Origin: CAYNRE01 sp964399535
GTDB lineage: Bacteria > Planctomycetota > Planctomycetia > Pirellulales > CAYNRE01
Assembly: GCA_964399535.1 (NCBI GenBank)
Contig: CAYNRE010000009.1
Coordinates: forward strand, 496,001-560,000
Direction of reading: 5' to 3'
Length of the DNA: 64,000 nucleotides
The notes under the pieces were generated by a model. It did no database searches, was not told where the DNA came from, and saw nothing but the letters and a program-made list of their open reading frames with translations. Numbering within the stretch: position 1 is the first letter of the stretch; each line of letters opens with the position of its first letter. A program made the translations under genes and the position numbers. Shown here piece after piece: positions 33,843-41,784 of the stretch.

Positions 33843-35509
33843 GAATCGGCCCCCGCGATGATTGTCTGTCGCTCCGATTGGGTCGCCGCGGTCGACGAGC
33901 CCGCGGCGGGCAGGTTTTCCGGCGCCGGCCGCTGGACTGCCCAGTAAATGCCCTGAATCAGCAGCCGGCGCACCGGCTCGAGCTTCCAATCCTCTTGGTG
34001 ACCTAGCGAGGTATAGAACGATCGGCCGCCGTCGATCCGCTGAAAGGTCCAGGCCACGGGCTCGGGCGGAGTGCGCCCCTCGACGCGGCCCATCATGAGC
34101 ACCTCGGTCCCCGAAACCAGGGGCGAAACCTTGTATAGCCAAGAAGCCACCCCAAACTCAGCAGGGTCGATGCCCCGAAGTATCGGATGCCCGGCCGCTG
34201 CAGCCAGAACCTGCACCCGGGTGGCCGGCGAGACTTTGTTGCCGTGATGTCCGTGGTAATTGCCTCCCAGCACCAGGGGGTCGAAATCGGGCCAGGCCGC
34301 GTGCCCCGCGGGAATCGCCTGATCTTCTCGGGCCGCAAAGGCGTGGCTGGCCGTGCGAATTCCCACCACTGGTTTGCCAGCCTTCACATAGCGCAGCACG
34401 GGCTCGAGCTGCTCGCGCGGCAAAATGCGGCGGCGCACGCTGAACAGGGCCACGTCGGCCTGATCGAGCACTTCCAGTCCGGGAATCGAGTGTTTGGAAT
34501 CATCGGCTCCATAGACCAGGCTCAGACGAAAGTCGGGCCCCAACTGTTCGAGTAACAGTGGCGGCAGTGTGCGCTCGGTTTCGTATTCGTCCTCGGCCAT
34601 CACCGCCACCAGGTGAGGGCGATCGTCGGCTGAGAAACGAAAGGGTTCGCCCCCCAACAGGTCGGCGCTGGTTACCGTGGGGCACCAGTACTTTTCGATA
34701 TGCTCGACAACCAGGTCCGTGCCCGTGAAATGACTTACCCGGGGTCGCCTGCGCGAGTTGTACATGGTGTCGGTCAGATCGCGCATCAACACTACTTTTT
34801 GTCCGAGCTTGATCATTTGCCGAATGGCGAACGACCGCCCCAACACACACATGTTGGTATGCACGCCCATCACGATGACCTGGTCGATGCCTCGCTGCCG
34901 CATCAGATAATAGGCCTCGGCCGAGTCGGTAACCGCGTCGCCCGGTTCGATCTCGAGCGTGGAAATCTGGCGGGTCCAGGGGTGCCCCTGGGCACATTGT
35001 GGCTGGCAATCGCAGCCGCCATCGGAATCGTCGATCGGCAGCGGACCCTCGTGCTCTCGATCGAGCGCGCACCAGCCGGCCAGCGGGGTGCCCCCCGCGA
35101 CAGGCGGCGCCGACTGGGCCAACTGCCGGGCCGGGGTTCCCTCGTAAAACTTGAGCGTGTCGCTCGGGCAGTGAATGATGAGCACGCCCCGCTCGCGAGC
35201 GGCGCGCAGCACCTGGTTCATCCGCCCAGCCATTTCAGCCACGCGCCGCGTGGCTCCGGCGCACCAGTGCTGGTCCCACATGTCACTAACCACGATCGCG
35301 GTCTTTGCGGCCTCCCAACGCGTGGGGTGCAAGACGGTGTGAAACCGCTTGCTGCCGGGCGAGGTTTCTTGGCGGGTCCGCAGCGTCAACTCGAGCGCCG
35401 CGGGCTCGCCGGTCGCCACGGTCGCCGATGCCGGCCCCACACAGGCCGAAAACAAGAATGCCAAGCGAACTACCCGAGAACCTTGGTACCAAGCGGCGCG
35501 ATGATACAT
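33839..35509 (-). CDS. Secreted isochorismatase-like hydrolase fused to ThuA-like domain
   Basis: A 556-aa protein with a signal peptide (start ATG at 35509, MYHRAAWYQGSRVVRLAFLF, cleavage near ASA). The first half (about residues 45-285) is an isochorismatase-family cysteine hydrolase: Asp in VVSDMWDQHWC, later ETRP-like substrate region, and nucleophile Cys in VMGVHTNMCVLGRSF. The second half (about 305-545) is a ThuA-like/glutamine amidotransferase-like domain: LVAVMAEDEYETE, GKPVVGIRTASHAF, LGGNYHGHHGN, then FYTSLGHQEDWKLE. The fusion of two hydrolase-like domains is unusual in my experience and probably acts on an amide or sugar compound outside the cytoplasm. AGGAGC upstream is the ribosome site. 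Overlaps the DUF1992 gene by 4 bp. Confidence 0.85.
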   Translation of the reverse strand: MYHRAAWYQGSRVVRLAFLFSACVGPASATVATGEPAALELTLRTRQETSPGSKRFHTVLHPTRWEAAKTAIVVSDMWDQHWCAGATRRVAEMAGRMNQVLRAARERGVLIIHCPSDTLKFYEGTPARQLAQSAPPVAGGTPLAGWCALDREHEGPLPIDDSDGGCDCQPQCAQGHPWTRQISTLEIEPGDAVTDSAEAYYLMRQRGIDQVIVMGVHTNMCVLGRSFAIRQMIKLGQKVVLMRDLTDTMYNSRRRPRVSHFTGTDLVVEHIEKYWCPTVTSADLLGGEPFRFSADDRPHLVAVMAEDEYETERTLPPLLLEQLGPDFRLSLVYGADDSKHSIPGLEVLDQADVALFSVRRRILPREQLEPVLRYVKAGKPVVGIRTASHAFAAREDQAIPAGHAAWPDFDPLVLGGNYHGHHGNKVSPATRVQVLAAAAGHPILRGIDPAEFGVASWLYKVSPLVSGTEVLMMGRVEGRTPPEPVAWTFQRIDGGRSFYTSLGHQEDWKLEPVRRLLIQGIYWAVQRPAPENLPAAGSSTAATQSERQTIIAGADS

Positions 35510-35830
35510 GGTGGTCGATAAGCTCCTGGAGCGGCCTGAATCCGCGCGGGCGTACGCTGTCGCCAGTGTATCAAATCCGCACAGGCAACACGCCTGCGAT
35601 CGCCGCACGGAGAACCGCCGCACGGAGAACCGCCGGGCGGAACCAGGTCGCCCCGGGCAATCTACTCTAGGCCCCCAGCCCTCCGCTCGATTAGGCTACG
35701 CCCGGGCGGCGCATCGAGGGCGACGTCGCCAGAGAGTCGACCTCGCCGGAATCCGGGCGATGGGGCCCATCGCTGTTCGACCGCGCCGCCGCACTGCGTC
35801 AAAACCAATCCATCGGGGGAGGTAAGAACC
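35510..35830. other. Divergent intergenic region, 321 bp
   Basis: Between the isochorismatase-ThuA gene (minus) and the second small haem-protein gene (plus). The only structure seen is the 15-bp tandem repeat at 35601-35630. No clear promoter was found. Confidence 0.5.
35601..35630. repeat. 15-bp direct tandem repeat, two copies
   Basis: CGCCGCACGGAGAAC occurs twice in a row, followed by a third partial copy (CGCCG). It lies in the divergent region upstream of the small haem protein gene. No function is evident. Confidence 0.6.
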
Positions 35831-36244
35831 ATGCGTCTGAATCGCCTTTTGCCAATCGCGCTCTTGGCCCTGGCCGGGATATGCGTTACCGGGTGGACGC
35901 TGCTCAGGGCCGACGACGAGAAGCAGCCCGACAGCTTCTGGATGGCCAAGAAGCTCGAGCACTCGCAGCAGGTGCTCAGCGCGCTGGCGGTGGAGGATTT
36001 CGCGGCCATTCAAACGAATGCCGAGGCGATGACCCGGCTCAGCCGCCTGGAGGGGTTCGTGCGCCGGGCCAACGTCGAGTCGTACCGGACCCAGCTCAGG
36101 ATCTTTGAGTTCGCCAACCGCGAGCTGGCCCGTAGTGCCCGAGAAAAGAATATCGACGGCGCGGCGCTGGCCTTCACGCAGTTGACCTTAAGCTGCGTGA
36201 ACTGCCACAAAGAAATTCGCAGCCAGGCAACCACGGCCCCCTGA
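35831..36244 (+). CDS. Small exported mono-haem cytochrome-like protein (paralog B)
   Basis: A 137-aa protein with signal peptide (MRLNRLLPIALLALAGI, cleavage near LRA/DDE) and a c-type haem motif near the C-terminus (CVNCHKEIRS, about residues 121-130). Predicted all-helical: LEHSQQVLSALAVEDF, IFEFANRELARSAREKNIDG. It is a paralog of the protein at 27800-28195, with the same length, order of helices and haem position. Ribosome site GGGGGAGGTAA is strong. It stands between a divergent hydrolase gene and a kinase gene 235 bp downstream, away from its paralog, so the two copies are probably expressed under different conditions. Electron carrier or small-ligand sensor; not determined. Confidence 0.8.
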   Translation: MRLNRLLPIALLALAGICVTGWTLLRADDEKQPDSFWMAKKLEHSQQVLSALAVEDFAAIQTNAEAMTRLSRLEGFVRRANVESYRTQLRIFEFANRELARSAREKNIDGAALAFTQLTLSCVNCHKEIRSQATTAP

Positions 36245-36479
36245 TACGGCAACGGTCGGCCCGCCACCTGGCAGGGGATTGCCGTTGGGGATTTTGGCGG
36301 GCAGCAGCCTGTCGAACCGGTAGGCCGTCTGTGTTAGAGTGAAACTTGTGGGCGGGGCCTTCCCGTGGCGAGCGGCCCGGCATCCGGGGGCGCGTTGACC
36401 ACTGCCCCCGGGCGCGGCCGGCCTCGCGCCAGCCCGAGCCGCTCGACCTTTGCAACCTGAATTTGCCCCCCGGTCTTCG

Positions 36480-37343
36480 ATGGGTTTCTTTGCCAATCTA
36501 CTGAGCGGCGGCCGTGTCGACGTGGCCTCGCGATTCGAGATTCTCCGCGAGGCCATCTCGGGCACCATGTCCGAGTTTTACAAAGCCCGCGATCGCAAGA
36601 CCGGCCAGGTGGTGGGCGTCAAGGTACTCGATCGGGCCAAGACCGAGTTCTTCGAGTCGCGATTCAAGGGGCTGAAAAAGCCGACGGAAGGCGAAATCGC
36701 CCAGGCGCTGTCGCACCCCTACATCGTCAAAACCTTGGAACATGGACTGACCACCAAGGGACAGCAATACCTGGTGATGGAGTTCCTGGAAGGCCCGGGC
36801 ATGAACTCCCTGATCGTGGCCAAAGAGGGTCAGCTCGTCGGCCAGCGGTTGCCCCTGGTGCGCCAGGCGGCCGAGGCCGTGCGGGCCCTGCACCAGGCCG
36901 GCTACATCCATCGCGACGTTTGCCCGCGGAATTTCGTGGTGGCGCCGGACCTGAAATCGCTGAAGCTCATCGACTTTGGCCTGACCGTGCCCGCCACGGA
37001 AATGTTTATGCAGCCGGGCAACCGCACCGGCACGGCCAACTACATGGCCCCGGAACTGGTCAAGCGGCAGCGCACCGATCAGCGGCTCGACGTGTTTGCC
37101 CTGGGAGTCACGCTGTACGAACTGTTGACCTGGGAATTGCCCTGGGCCCGCGGCACCGACGGCCGGGTGGCGATGACCCATGCGGCCACGCCGCCGACCG
37201 ATATTCGCGAGTATCGGCCCAAGCTACACCTCACGCTGGCCAAGGCGATTCATTCCTGCCTGGAGCGCGAGCCGGCCAAGCGGTGTGCCTCGATCGACAC
37301 CTTTCTGCAGTCGATCAAAACGGTCGATCGCGAAGAAGCCTGA
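36480..37343 (+). CDS. Ser/Thr protein kinase-like protein with degenerate glycine loop
   Basis: A 287-aa protein consisting mainly of a kinase domain (about residues 18-275). Lys is kept in VVGVKVLDR, the catalytic Asp in HRDVCPRNFV, and DFG in KLIDFGLT; the activation segment ends TGTANYMAPEL. The glycine loop is poor (EAISGTMSEFYKA, no GxGxxG), and the Lys of the usual HRDLKxxN is replaced by Cys (HRDVCPRN). It may be a weak kinase or a pseudokinase with a scaffold role. No membrane segment or extra domain, so soluble. ATG at 36480 is preferred over a TTG at 36450. Converges with the zinc-ribbon membrane protein gene, 26 bp apart. Confidence 0.82.
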   Translation: MGFFANLLSGGRVDVASRFEILREAISGTMSEFYKARDRKTGQVVGVKVLDRAKTEFFESRFKGLKKPTEGEIAQALSHPYIVKTLEHGLTTKGQQYLVMEFLEGPGMNSLIVAKEGQLVGQRLPLVRQAAEAVRALHQAGYIHRDVCPRNFVVAPDLKSLKLIDFGLTVPATEMFMQPGNRTGTANYMAPELVKRQRTDQRLDVFALGVTLYELLTWELPWARGTDGRVAMTHAATPPTDIREYRPKLHLTLAKAIHSCLEREPAKRCASIDTFLQSIKTVDREEA

Positions 37344-37369
37344 ACGGCCGCGGGCCAAAGCCCTGGGCG

Positions 37370-38491
37370 CTAGTAGGTTCGGGGCTGGGTCACTCCCTGA
37401 CCGCTCATCAGCAGGTAGCCGACGGCCAGGCAGACGAGCGCGAAGGCCATGGTGAAGAACATGCCCACGCAACAGGCCAGAAGTCCCAATAGGTTGATCC
37501 CGGCCAGGCTAAGAATCAGCAGGAAAATGTTCAGTCGATTACCTTGCGAAATGCGCCAGGAGTAGCGCAGCGAATCGATCGCTCCGACGTTCTGGTCGAC
37601 CAGGCAGTACTGAAAGAATATCGCGCAGAACCAGATCAGCACAAAGGGCACCGCAACCAGGAGTCCGCCCAGCACGATCACGGCGATTCCGGCCGGCGTA
37701 TCGAACCCGAGTGCGTAAGCCACGAGGCCGGCGGGCAGACCCACCACGAGAAAGATGCCCACCCAGGCCAGCATCAGCACGAACGTGGCCACGATGGATC
37801 GCACCAGGTAGGGGCCACCTTGAAACAAGAGCCCCAGATTAGGATTGCCTCCGCGAGTCACTTCGAGCATCAGCAGAATGCCGCCCAGCCCCACCCAGAT
37901 ACTGACCAGGTTGGTCACGACCTGTACCAGGAAAATCATCAGCATCTGACCCGCTTCGGGCAGCGTCGAAGCCAGCGCCATGGCCCCCTGGCCCAACATG
38001 CTCATGACGATGTTGACGCCGCCCATGGCTAGAATGGCCATCAGGCAGATCGACATCCGGTCGCGAAAAATGGCCCAGCTTCGGCTCAGAATCTCGCCGA
38101 CACCCACGGGCCGGGGACTAAAGCCGCGCCAAAGCGCGCCCGGGGCCGTACCTGGTGGGCCTTCCCAGCCCAGTGGAGATTGAAACGGGTTCTGGGAATC
38201 GGGCGCTAGCGGCGGCACGGCGCCTCCGGGGCCCCAGCTCGCTGCTCCCGGCGGCGGCGGAACCGAGCCGGGCGGCGGCATCACGTACCCGTCCGGCTCC
38301 TGCCCGGTCGGCGGACCGCCCGACATCCCCGGTGGCACGGGCGGCACTTCCAGGGGAGCCCTGCCGATTGATGTCGACGCTGCCGGAATCGGCACCACGG
38401 CGCTGCAAGAAGGACATCGCGCCTTTTTACCCGCGGTTTCGTCGGGGGTGCGAAGCAGGCTCTGACACTGAGGGCAGCGAAACTCAATCAT
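37370..38491 (-). CDS. Zinc-ribbon, proline-rich multi-pass membrane protein
   Basis: A 373-aa protein. It starts with a zinc ribbon (FRCPQCQSLLRTPDE, KKARCPSCSAVVP), then a long Pro/Gly-rich linker (about residues 35-125), then about six membrane helices (ICLMAILAMGGVNIVMSM, MLMIFLVQVVTNLVSIWVGL, SIVATFVLMLAWVGIFLVV, IAVIVLGGLLVAVPFVLIWF, NIFLLILSLAGINLLGLL, FFTMAFALVCLAVGYLL). The membrane part resembles the DUF975/glycerophosphodiester phosphodiesterase membrane domains, only loosely. Ribbon plus membrane block is common among planctomycete proteins of unknown role. ATG at 38491 begins directly at the ribbon; the previous codons look non-coding. Confidence 0.72.
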   Translation of the reverse strand: MIEFRCPQCQSLLRTPDETAGKKARCPSCSAVVPIPAASTSIGRAPLEVPPVPPGMSGGPPTGQEPDGYVMPPPGSVPPPPGAASWGPGGAVPPLAPDSQNPFQSPLGWEGPPGTAPGALWRGFSPRPVGVGEILSRSWAIFRDRMSICLMAILAMGGVNIVMSMLGQGAMALASTLPEAGQMLMIFLVQVVTNLVSIWVGLGGILLMLEVTRGGNPNLGLLFQGGPYLVRSIVATFVLMLAWVGIFLVVGLPAGLVAYALGFDTPAGIAVIVLGGLLVAVPFVLIWFCAIFFQYCLVDQNVGAIDSLRYSWRISQGNRLNIFLLILSLAGINLLGLLACCVGMFFTMAFALVCLAVGYLLMSGQGVTQPRTY

Positions 38492-38819
38492 GATGCGCTC
38501 GTTTTCTGGGCCCAAGCGGTGCAACCGCCAAGCGGCACGCGCGGCAGCATAACAGCCCCGGAAAGCCCGCGGCAACTCTTTCCCATCGCGGGCCGATTTG
38601 CCCGGCGAAACGCCAGTTCAGCCGGCCGGCCAAGCCGGCCACCAGCCCGCCCCGGGGCTGGCTGCCCATTCAATCGCGACATTCGCTACAGCCCGCAGGC
38701 CAGGCGGCGTTGCCGGCGAACCGCGAGAAACCGTGGTGAGCTACCTTTCTCGAGGAAGGCGCCCGAGAGGCGCCCGTCCGAGGTTCCGCCGGTTCGGCTC
38801 ACCCGAGGCGCAGGCCACC
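38492..38819. other. Divergent intergenic region, 328 bp
   Basis: Lies between the zinc-ribbon membrane protein (minus) and the HDOD gene (plus). It contains two adjacent hairpins (38624-38640 and 38643-38660) but no convincing promoter or gene. Confidence 0.5.
38624..38660. repeat. Two adjacent GC hairpins
   Basis: A perfect 7-bp stem with a 3-nt loop (38624-38630 with 38634-38640) is followed by a 6-bp stem (38643-38648 with 38655-38660). They are located in the divergent gap, about 160 bp before the HDOD start codon. No T run. Confidence 0.45.
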
Positions 38820-40499
38820 ATGACTGCATCGCACCCTTTGCTGGAAACCCTGCTGGATCGCTCCGACCGGTTGTATTCCCTGCCCGGCGTGGCGATCGAA
38901 GTGCTGCGCCTGACGAGCGATCCGGGGGTCGATGCCGCGCGGCTGCGGGCCGCGGTGGAACACGACCCGGCGCTCTCCTCGCGCATTTTGGGCGTGGTGA
39001 ACAGTTCGCTGTTTGGCCTGGGCAAGCCGGTTACCGACCAGGGCCAGGCGATTGCCCTCCTGGGCCTCAAATCTTTGAAACTGCTGGTGCTGGGGTTCAG
39101 CTTGCCCGACCGTTTGTTTCTGGGTTTGGCGGGCGACGTGCTATCGGCCTACTGGCAGCGAACGCTGACCAAAGCCGTGGCCGCGCGGGAGTTGGCCCGG
39201 CAAGCCCGGATGGTCAATAGCGACGAGGCGTTCTTGGCCGGTCTGCTGCAAGACCTGGGCCAGCTCGTGCTTTTGCAACAGGTGCGCGACCCTTACGTGA
39301 AATTCGTGCGCAGCCTGGGGAGCGATCCGCGCAATTTGCTGGCCTACGAGCGGAGCGTGCTCGGCTTCGACCACACCGAGCTATCGTCGCGATTGTTGGC
39401 CCGCTGGGGGCTGCCGCCTTTGATCGTACAGGCGGTGAGCAATGCTCCCACGGCGGCGGGGCCCGCGCTGGAAGCCGCGGTACCGCTCCGCCAGGTGGTC
39501 GAACTGGCCGATCGCGTCTGCGAACTTCTGGTCGACTTGCGGAGCGAGGCGCTCGACCCGCTTTTGGCCCAGTGCGAGGCCTGGCTCGGCCTGCCGCGGC
39601 CCATGGTGCTCGAGGTAGTCGGGCGCATTCAGCGCTTGGTCGAAGACCTGGCCCAAGTGCTCTCGCTCAAGCTGCCGGCCGACTGGGACTACAGCCGCAT
39701 TCTGACCGAGGCCCATCAGCAGCTGGCCGAGGTGGCTCGCCAAGTGGCCGGCGACCTGGCCCAGCAACAGACCCAACGGGGAATAAGCCCCCCGCAGCAG
39801 CAGGCTGTTTCGGAACTGGCGGCGGCATTGGTCTTGCCCCCATTGGATCCGATTCGCTGCGAAGCACCGTTGGAACCCGAGTCGCGATTGCCCCGGCAGG
39901 GCCGATCGACTCGCAACGAAACCAGCTCGGCCGATCGAAGCCAGGTTTTCCGGGGCGCTCCATCTTCCCGCGGAGGCAACTCGGCGAACGAACCAAGCCC
40001 CTCGGCTCAAGCACCGGGGGCCGTTTCCGCGGCGGCCGACGAGGCCCTGCTCGAGCGGGTTCGCCAAGCAGCCGCCGCATGCCGCCAGGCCCGACAGCCC
40101 TTGAGCTTGATCCTGGTCGAGCTCGACGGCTGGAGCTCGCTGGTGTTTTACCAGGGCCTGGATCGAGCGGAAGCCGCCAGCAATTGGGTGCCAGTGCTGG
40201 CCGCCGAGCTGGACCAGCCGGGCCTCGACCTGGTACGCGTCGATGAACCGCGGTGGATGCTGCTGGTTCCTGGCGCCGACCGGCTGCAGGCCGTCGATCT
40301 GGCCCGCCGCATTTTGCGGGCCGTGCGTGAGCGGAGCCTGGGAGAAACCAAGGTGGCCTTTCGGGTAAGCGTCGGAACCTCGACCGCGGGCCTGCTACCG
40401 AAGAATTTCGCCGGGATCGAGCTGCTCGACAGCGCCCTGCGGTGCCTCACCGGGGCGCAGCTTTCGGGCGGCGACAGTTTGAAAAGCATCGAAATCTGA
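38820..40499 (+). CDS. HDOD-domain signalling protein with degenerate GGDEF-like domain
   Basis: A 559-aa protein. The N-terminal HDOD domain (about residues 5-215) has VAIEVLRLTSDPGVD, the helical repeat SRILGVVNSSLFGLGKPV, GLLQDLGQLVLLQQV and a second HD-like segment RLLARWGLPPLIVQAV. A helical, Gln/Ala-rich spacer (about 240-390) follows. The last ~165 residues look like a GGDEF domain (SLILVELDGWSSLVFYQGL, then ILRAVRERSLGETKVAFRVSVG, ending LDSALRCLTGAQLSGGDSLK), but the active-site GGDEF loop is replaced by VDEPRWMLLV, so it is not expected to synthesise c-di-GMP and may bind it or GTP. HDOD proteins act as non-enzymatic signalling partners. Starts at ATG 38820. Confidence 0.82.
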   Translation: MTASHPLLETLLDRSDRLYSLPGVAIEVLRLTSDPGVDAARLRAAVEHDPALSSRILGVVNSSLFGLGKPVTDQGQAIALLGLKSLKLLVLGFSLPDRLFLGLAGDVLSAYWQRTLTKAVAARELARQARMVNSDEAFLAGLLQDLGQLVLLQQVRDPYVKFVRSLGSDPRNLLAYERSVLGFDHTELSSRLLARWGLPPLIVQAVSNAPTAAGPALEAAVPLRQVVELADRVCELLVDLRSEALDPLLAQCEAWLGLPRPMVLEVVGRIQRLVEDLAQVLSLKLPADWDYSRILTEAHQQLAEVARQVAGDLAQQQTQRGISPPQQQAVSELAAALVLPPLDPIRCEAPLEPESRLPRQGRSTRNETSSADRSQVFRGAPSSRGGNSANEPSPSAQAPGAVSAAADEALLERVRQAAAACRQARQPLSLILVELDGWSSLVFYQGLDRAEAASNWVPVLAAELDQPGLDLVRVDEPRWMLLVPGADRLQAVDLARRILRAVRERSLGETKVAFRVSVGTSTAGLLPKNFAGIELLDSALRCLTGAQLSGGDSLKSIEI

Positions 40500-40738
40500 C
40501 CCGGCTCCGGGAAGCTGCCCCAGGGCCTCGGGCCGGGCCCCGAGGGTCCTTTTGCGTGGCGGCGCGGCGACGTTCCCCTTTCCCCGGGGGGGCAGCCTCG
40601 TGGGCGTTGGCGCCCCCTATGGTATCTTGGGGGCAGCGACAGGCCCGGACGGGGCGCGAATCCCCGCCGCAACGTGTCCTCCGGCCAGCCCAGGGGTAGT
40701 TCGCCCCCCGGGACCGTGGAAAGAGATCAGGACCGCGC

Positions 40739-41764
40739 ATGGATCGAGACCTAGCAGGGAGCGGCCCGCCGTTCGAACCGCTCGAACTATTCGGCCGGAG
40801 CGGAATCGAACACATCCCGGTTCTGGGCGAGTTGCCGCACCTCGACGAACTTGATCTGCAGCGCTTCGCACCCCGTGGCGCCGCGGCAAGCGCGGCGAGG
40901 CCGCGCCGTGTCGCTCTGCCGATCGTGTTGTTCCTGGCCACTTGCCTTTCCACGTTCGTCGCCGGGGCGGTCGATTGGGGGCGGGGCGGAGTTTTCGTGC
41001 CCCGCGCCGAGCTGCTCGAAATGTTCTCGGCGGGCTGGCGCGACGGTTTCTGGTATATGTTCACGGTCATGGCCGTGTTGGCCGCTCACGAAATGGGCCA
41101 TTTTCTCCAGGCGGTGCGGTACGGTATTCCCGCCAGTCTGCCGTTCTTCATTCCCATGCCCGTTACGCCGATCGGCACCATGGGCGCCGTGATCGGCATG
41201 CATGGGTCGCGGGCCGATCGACGGCAGATGTTCGATATCGGCATCACCGGCCCCCTGGCGGGGCTGGCCGTGGCGGTGCCCCTGATGTGGTACGGCATTT
41301 ACACGGCCCAGCCCTATGTGCCCAACGGCCGGGAGGAGCTGGTTTACGGTGGTCCGCTCTTGATGGAGTGGATCATCCGCATGGCCCGTCCCGATTTGCT
41401 CCAGGTGTCGATCGCCGACAACCCCTACTGGAAAGCGGCCTGGGTAGGCTTCCTGATTACGGGCCTGAACATGTTGCCCGTCAGCCAGCTCGATGGCGGC
41501 CACGTGGCCTACGCCTTGTTCCGTCGCCGCGCTCACCTGTTGGCCCGGGGTGTGATGATCCTGGCCATGTTGTTCATCTTGGTCTACGAGCAGATCGGCT
41601 GGGTGGTAATGCTGCTGTTGGTAATGATGATCGGCACCGATCACCCGCCGACCCGCAACGACGACGTACCGCTCGGCCCGTGGCGCTACCTCTTGGGGTT
41701 GGCCAGCCTGCTGATTCCGTTGCTCTGCCTGACCCCCGTGCCGATTACGATCGTCAAGGGCTGA
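40739..41764 (+). CDS. Site-2 protease family metalloprotease (M50)
   Basis: A 341-aa intramembrane zinc protease. The zinc site HEMGH is in AAHEMGHFLQAVRYG (about residues 115-128), at the end of a membrane helix, and the third metal ligand Asp is in NMLPVSQLDGGHVAYAL (about 240-257). Around them lie about six hydrophobic helices. The N-terminal ~55 residues are soluble and acidic. It would cleave membrane-bound regulators such as anti-sigma factors or other single-span proteins. ATG at 40739 is preceded by GGAAAGAGATCAGGA. It stands alone between the HDOD gene and the convergent EamA transporter, so a substrate cannot be inferred from neighbours. Confidence 0.9.
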   Translation: MDRDLAGSGPPFEPLELFGRSGIEHIPVLGELPHLDELDLQRFAPRGAAASAARPRRVALPIVLFLATCLSTFVAGAVDWGRGGVFVPRAELLEMFSAGWRDGFWYMFTVMAVLAAHEMGHFLQAVRYGIPASLPFFIPMPVTPIGTMGAVIGMHGSRADRRQMFDIGITGPLAGLAVAVPLMWYGIYTAQPYVPNGREELVYGGPLLMEWIIRMARPDLLQVSIADNPYWKAAWVGFLITGLNMLPVSQLDGGHVAYALFRRRAHLLARGVMILAMLFILVYEQIGWVVMLLLVMMIGTDHPPTRNDDVPLGPWRYLLGLASLLIPLLCLTPVPITIVKG

Positions 41765-41784
41765 GCCGCTCGAACCGGACCGGC

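Noticed and set aside
40176..40200. CTGGCACCCAATTGCT on the minus strand, like a sigma-54 promoter
   Set aside because: The GG-GC spacing is one base short and it lies within the HDOD coding sequence, with no gene in the right orientation.
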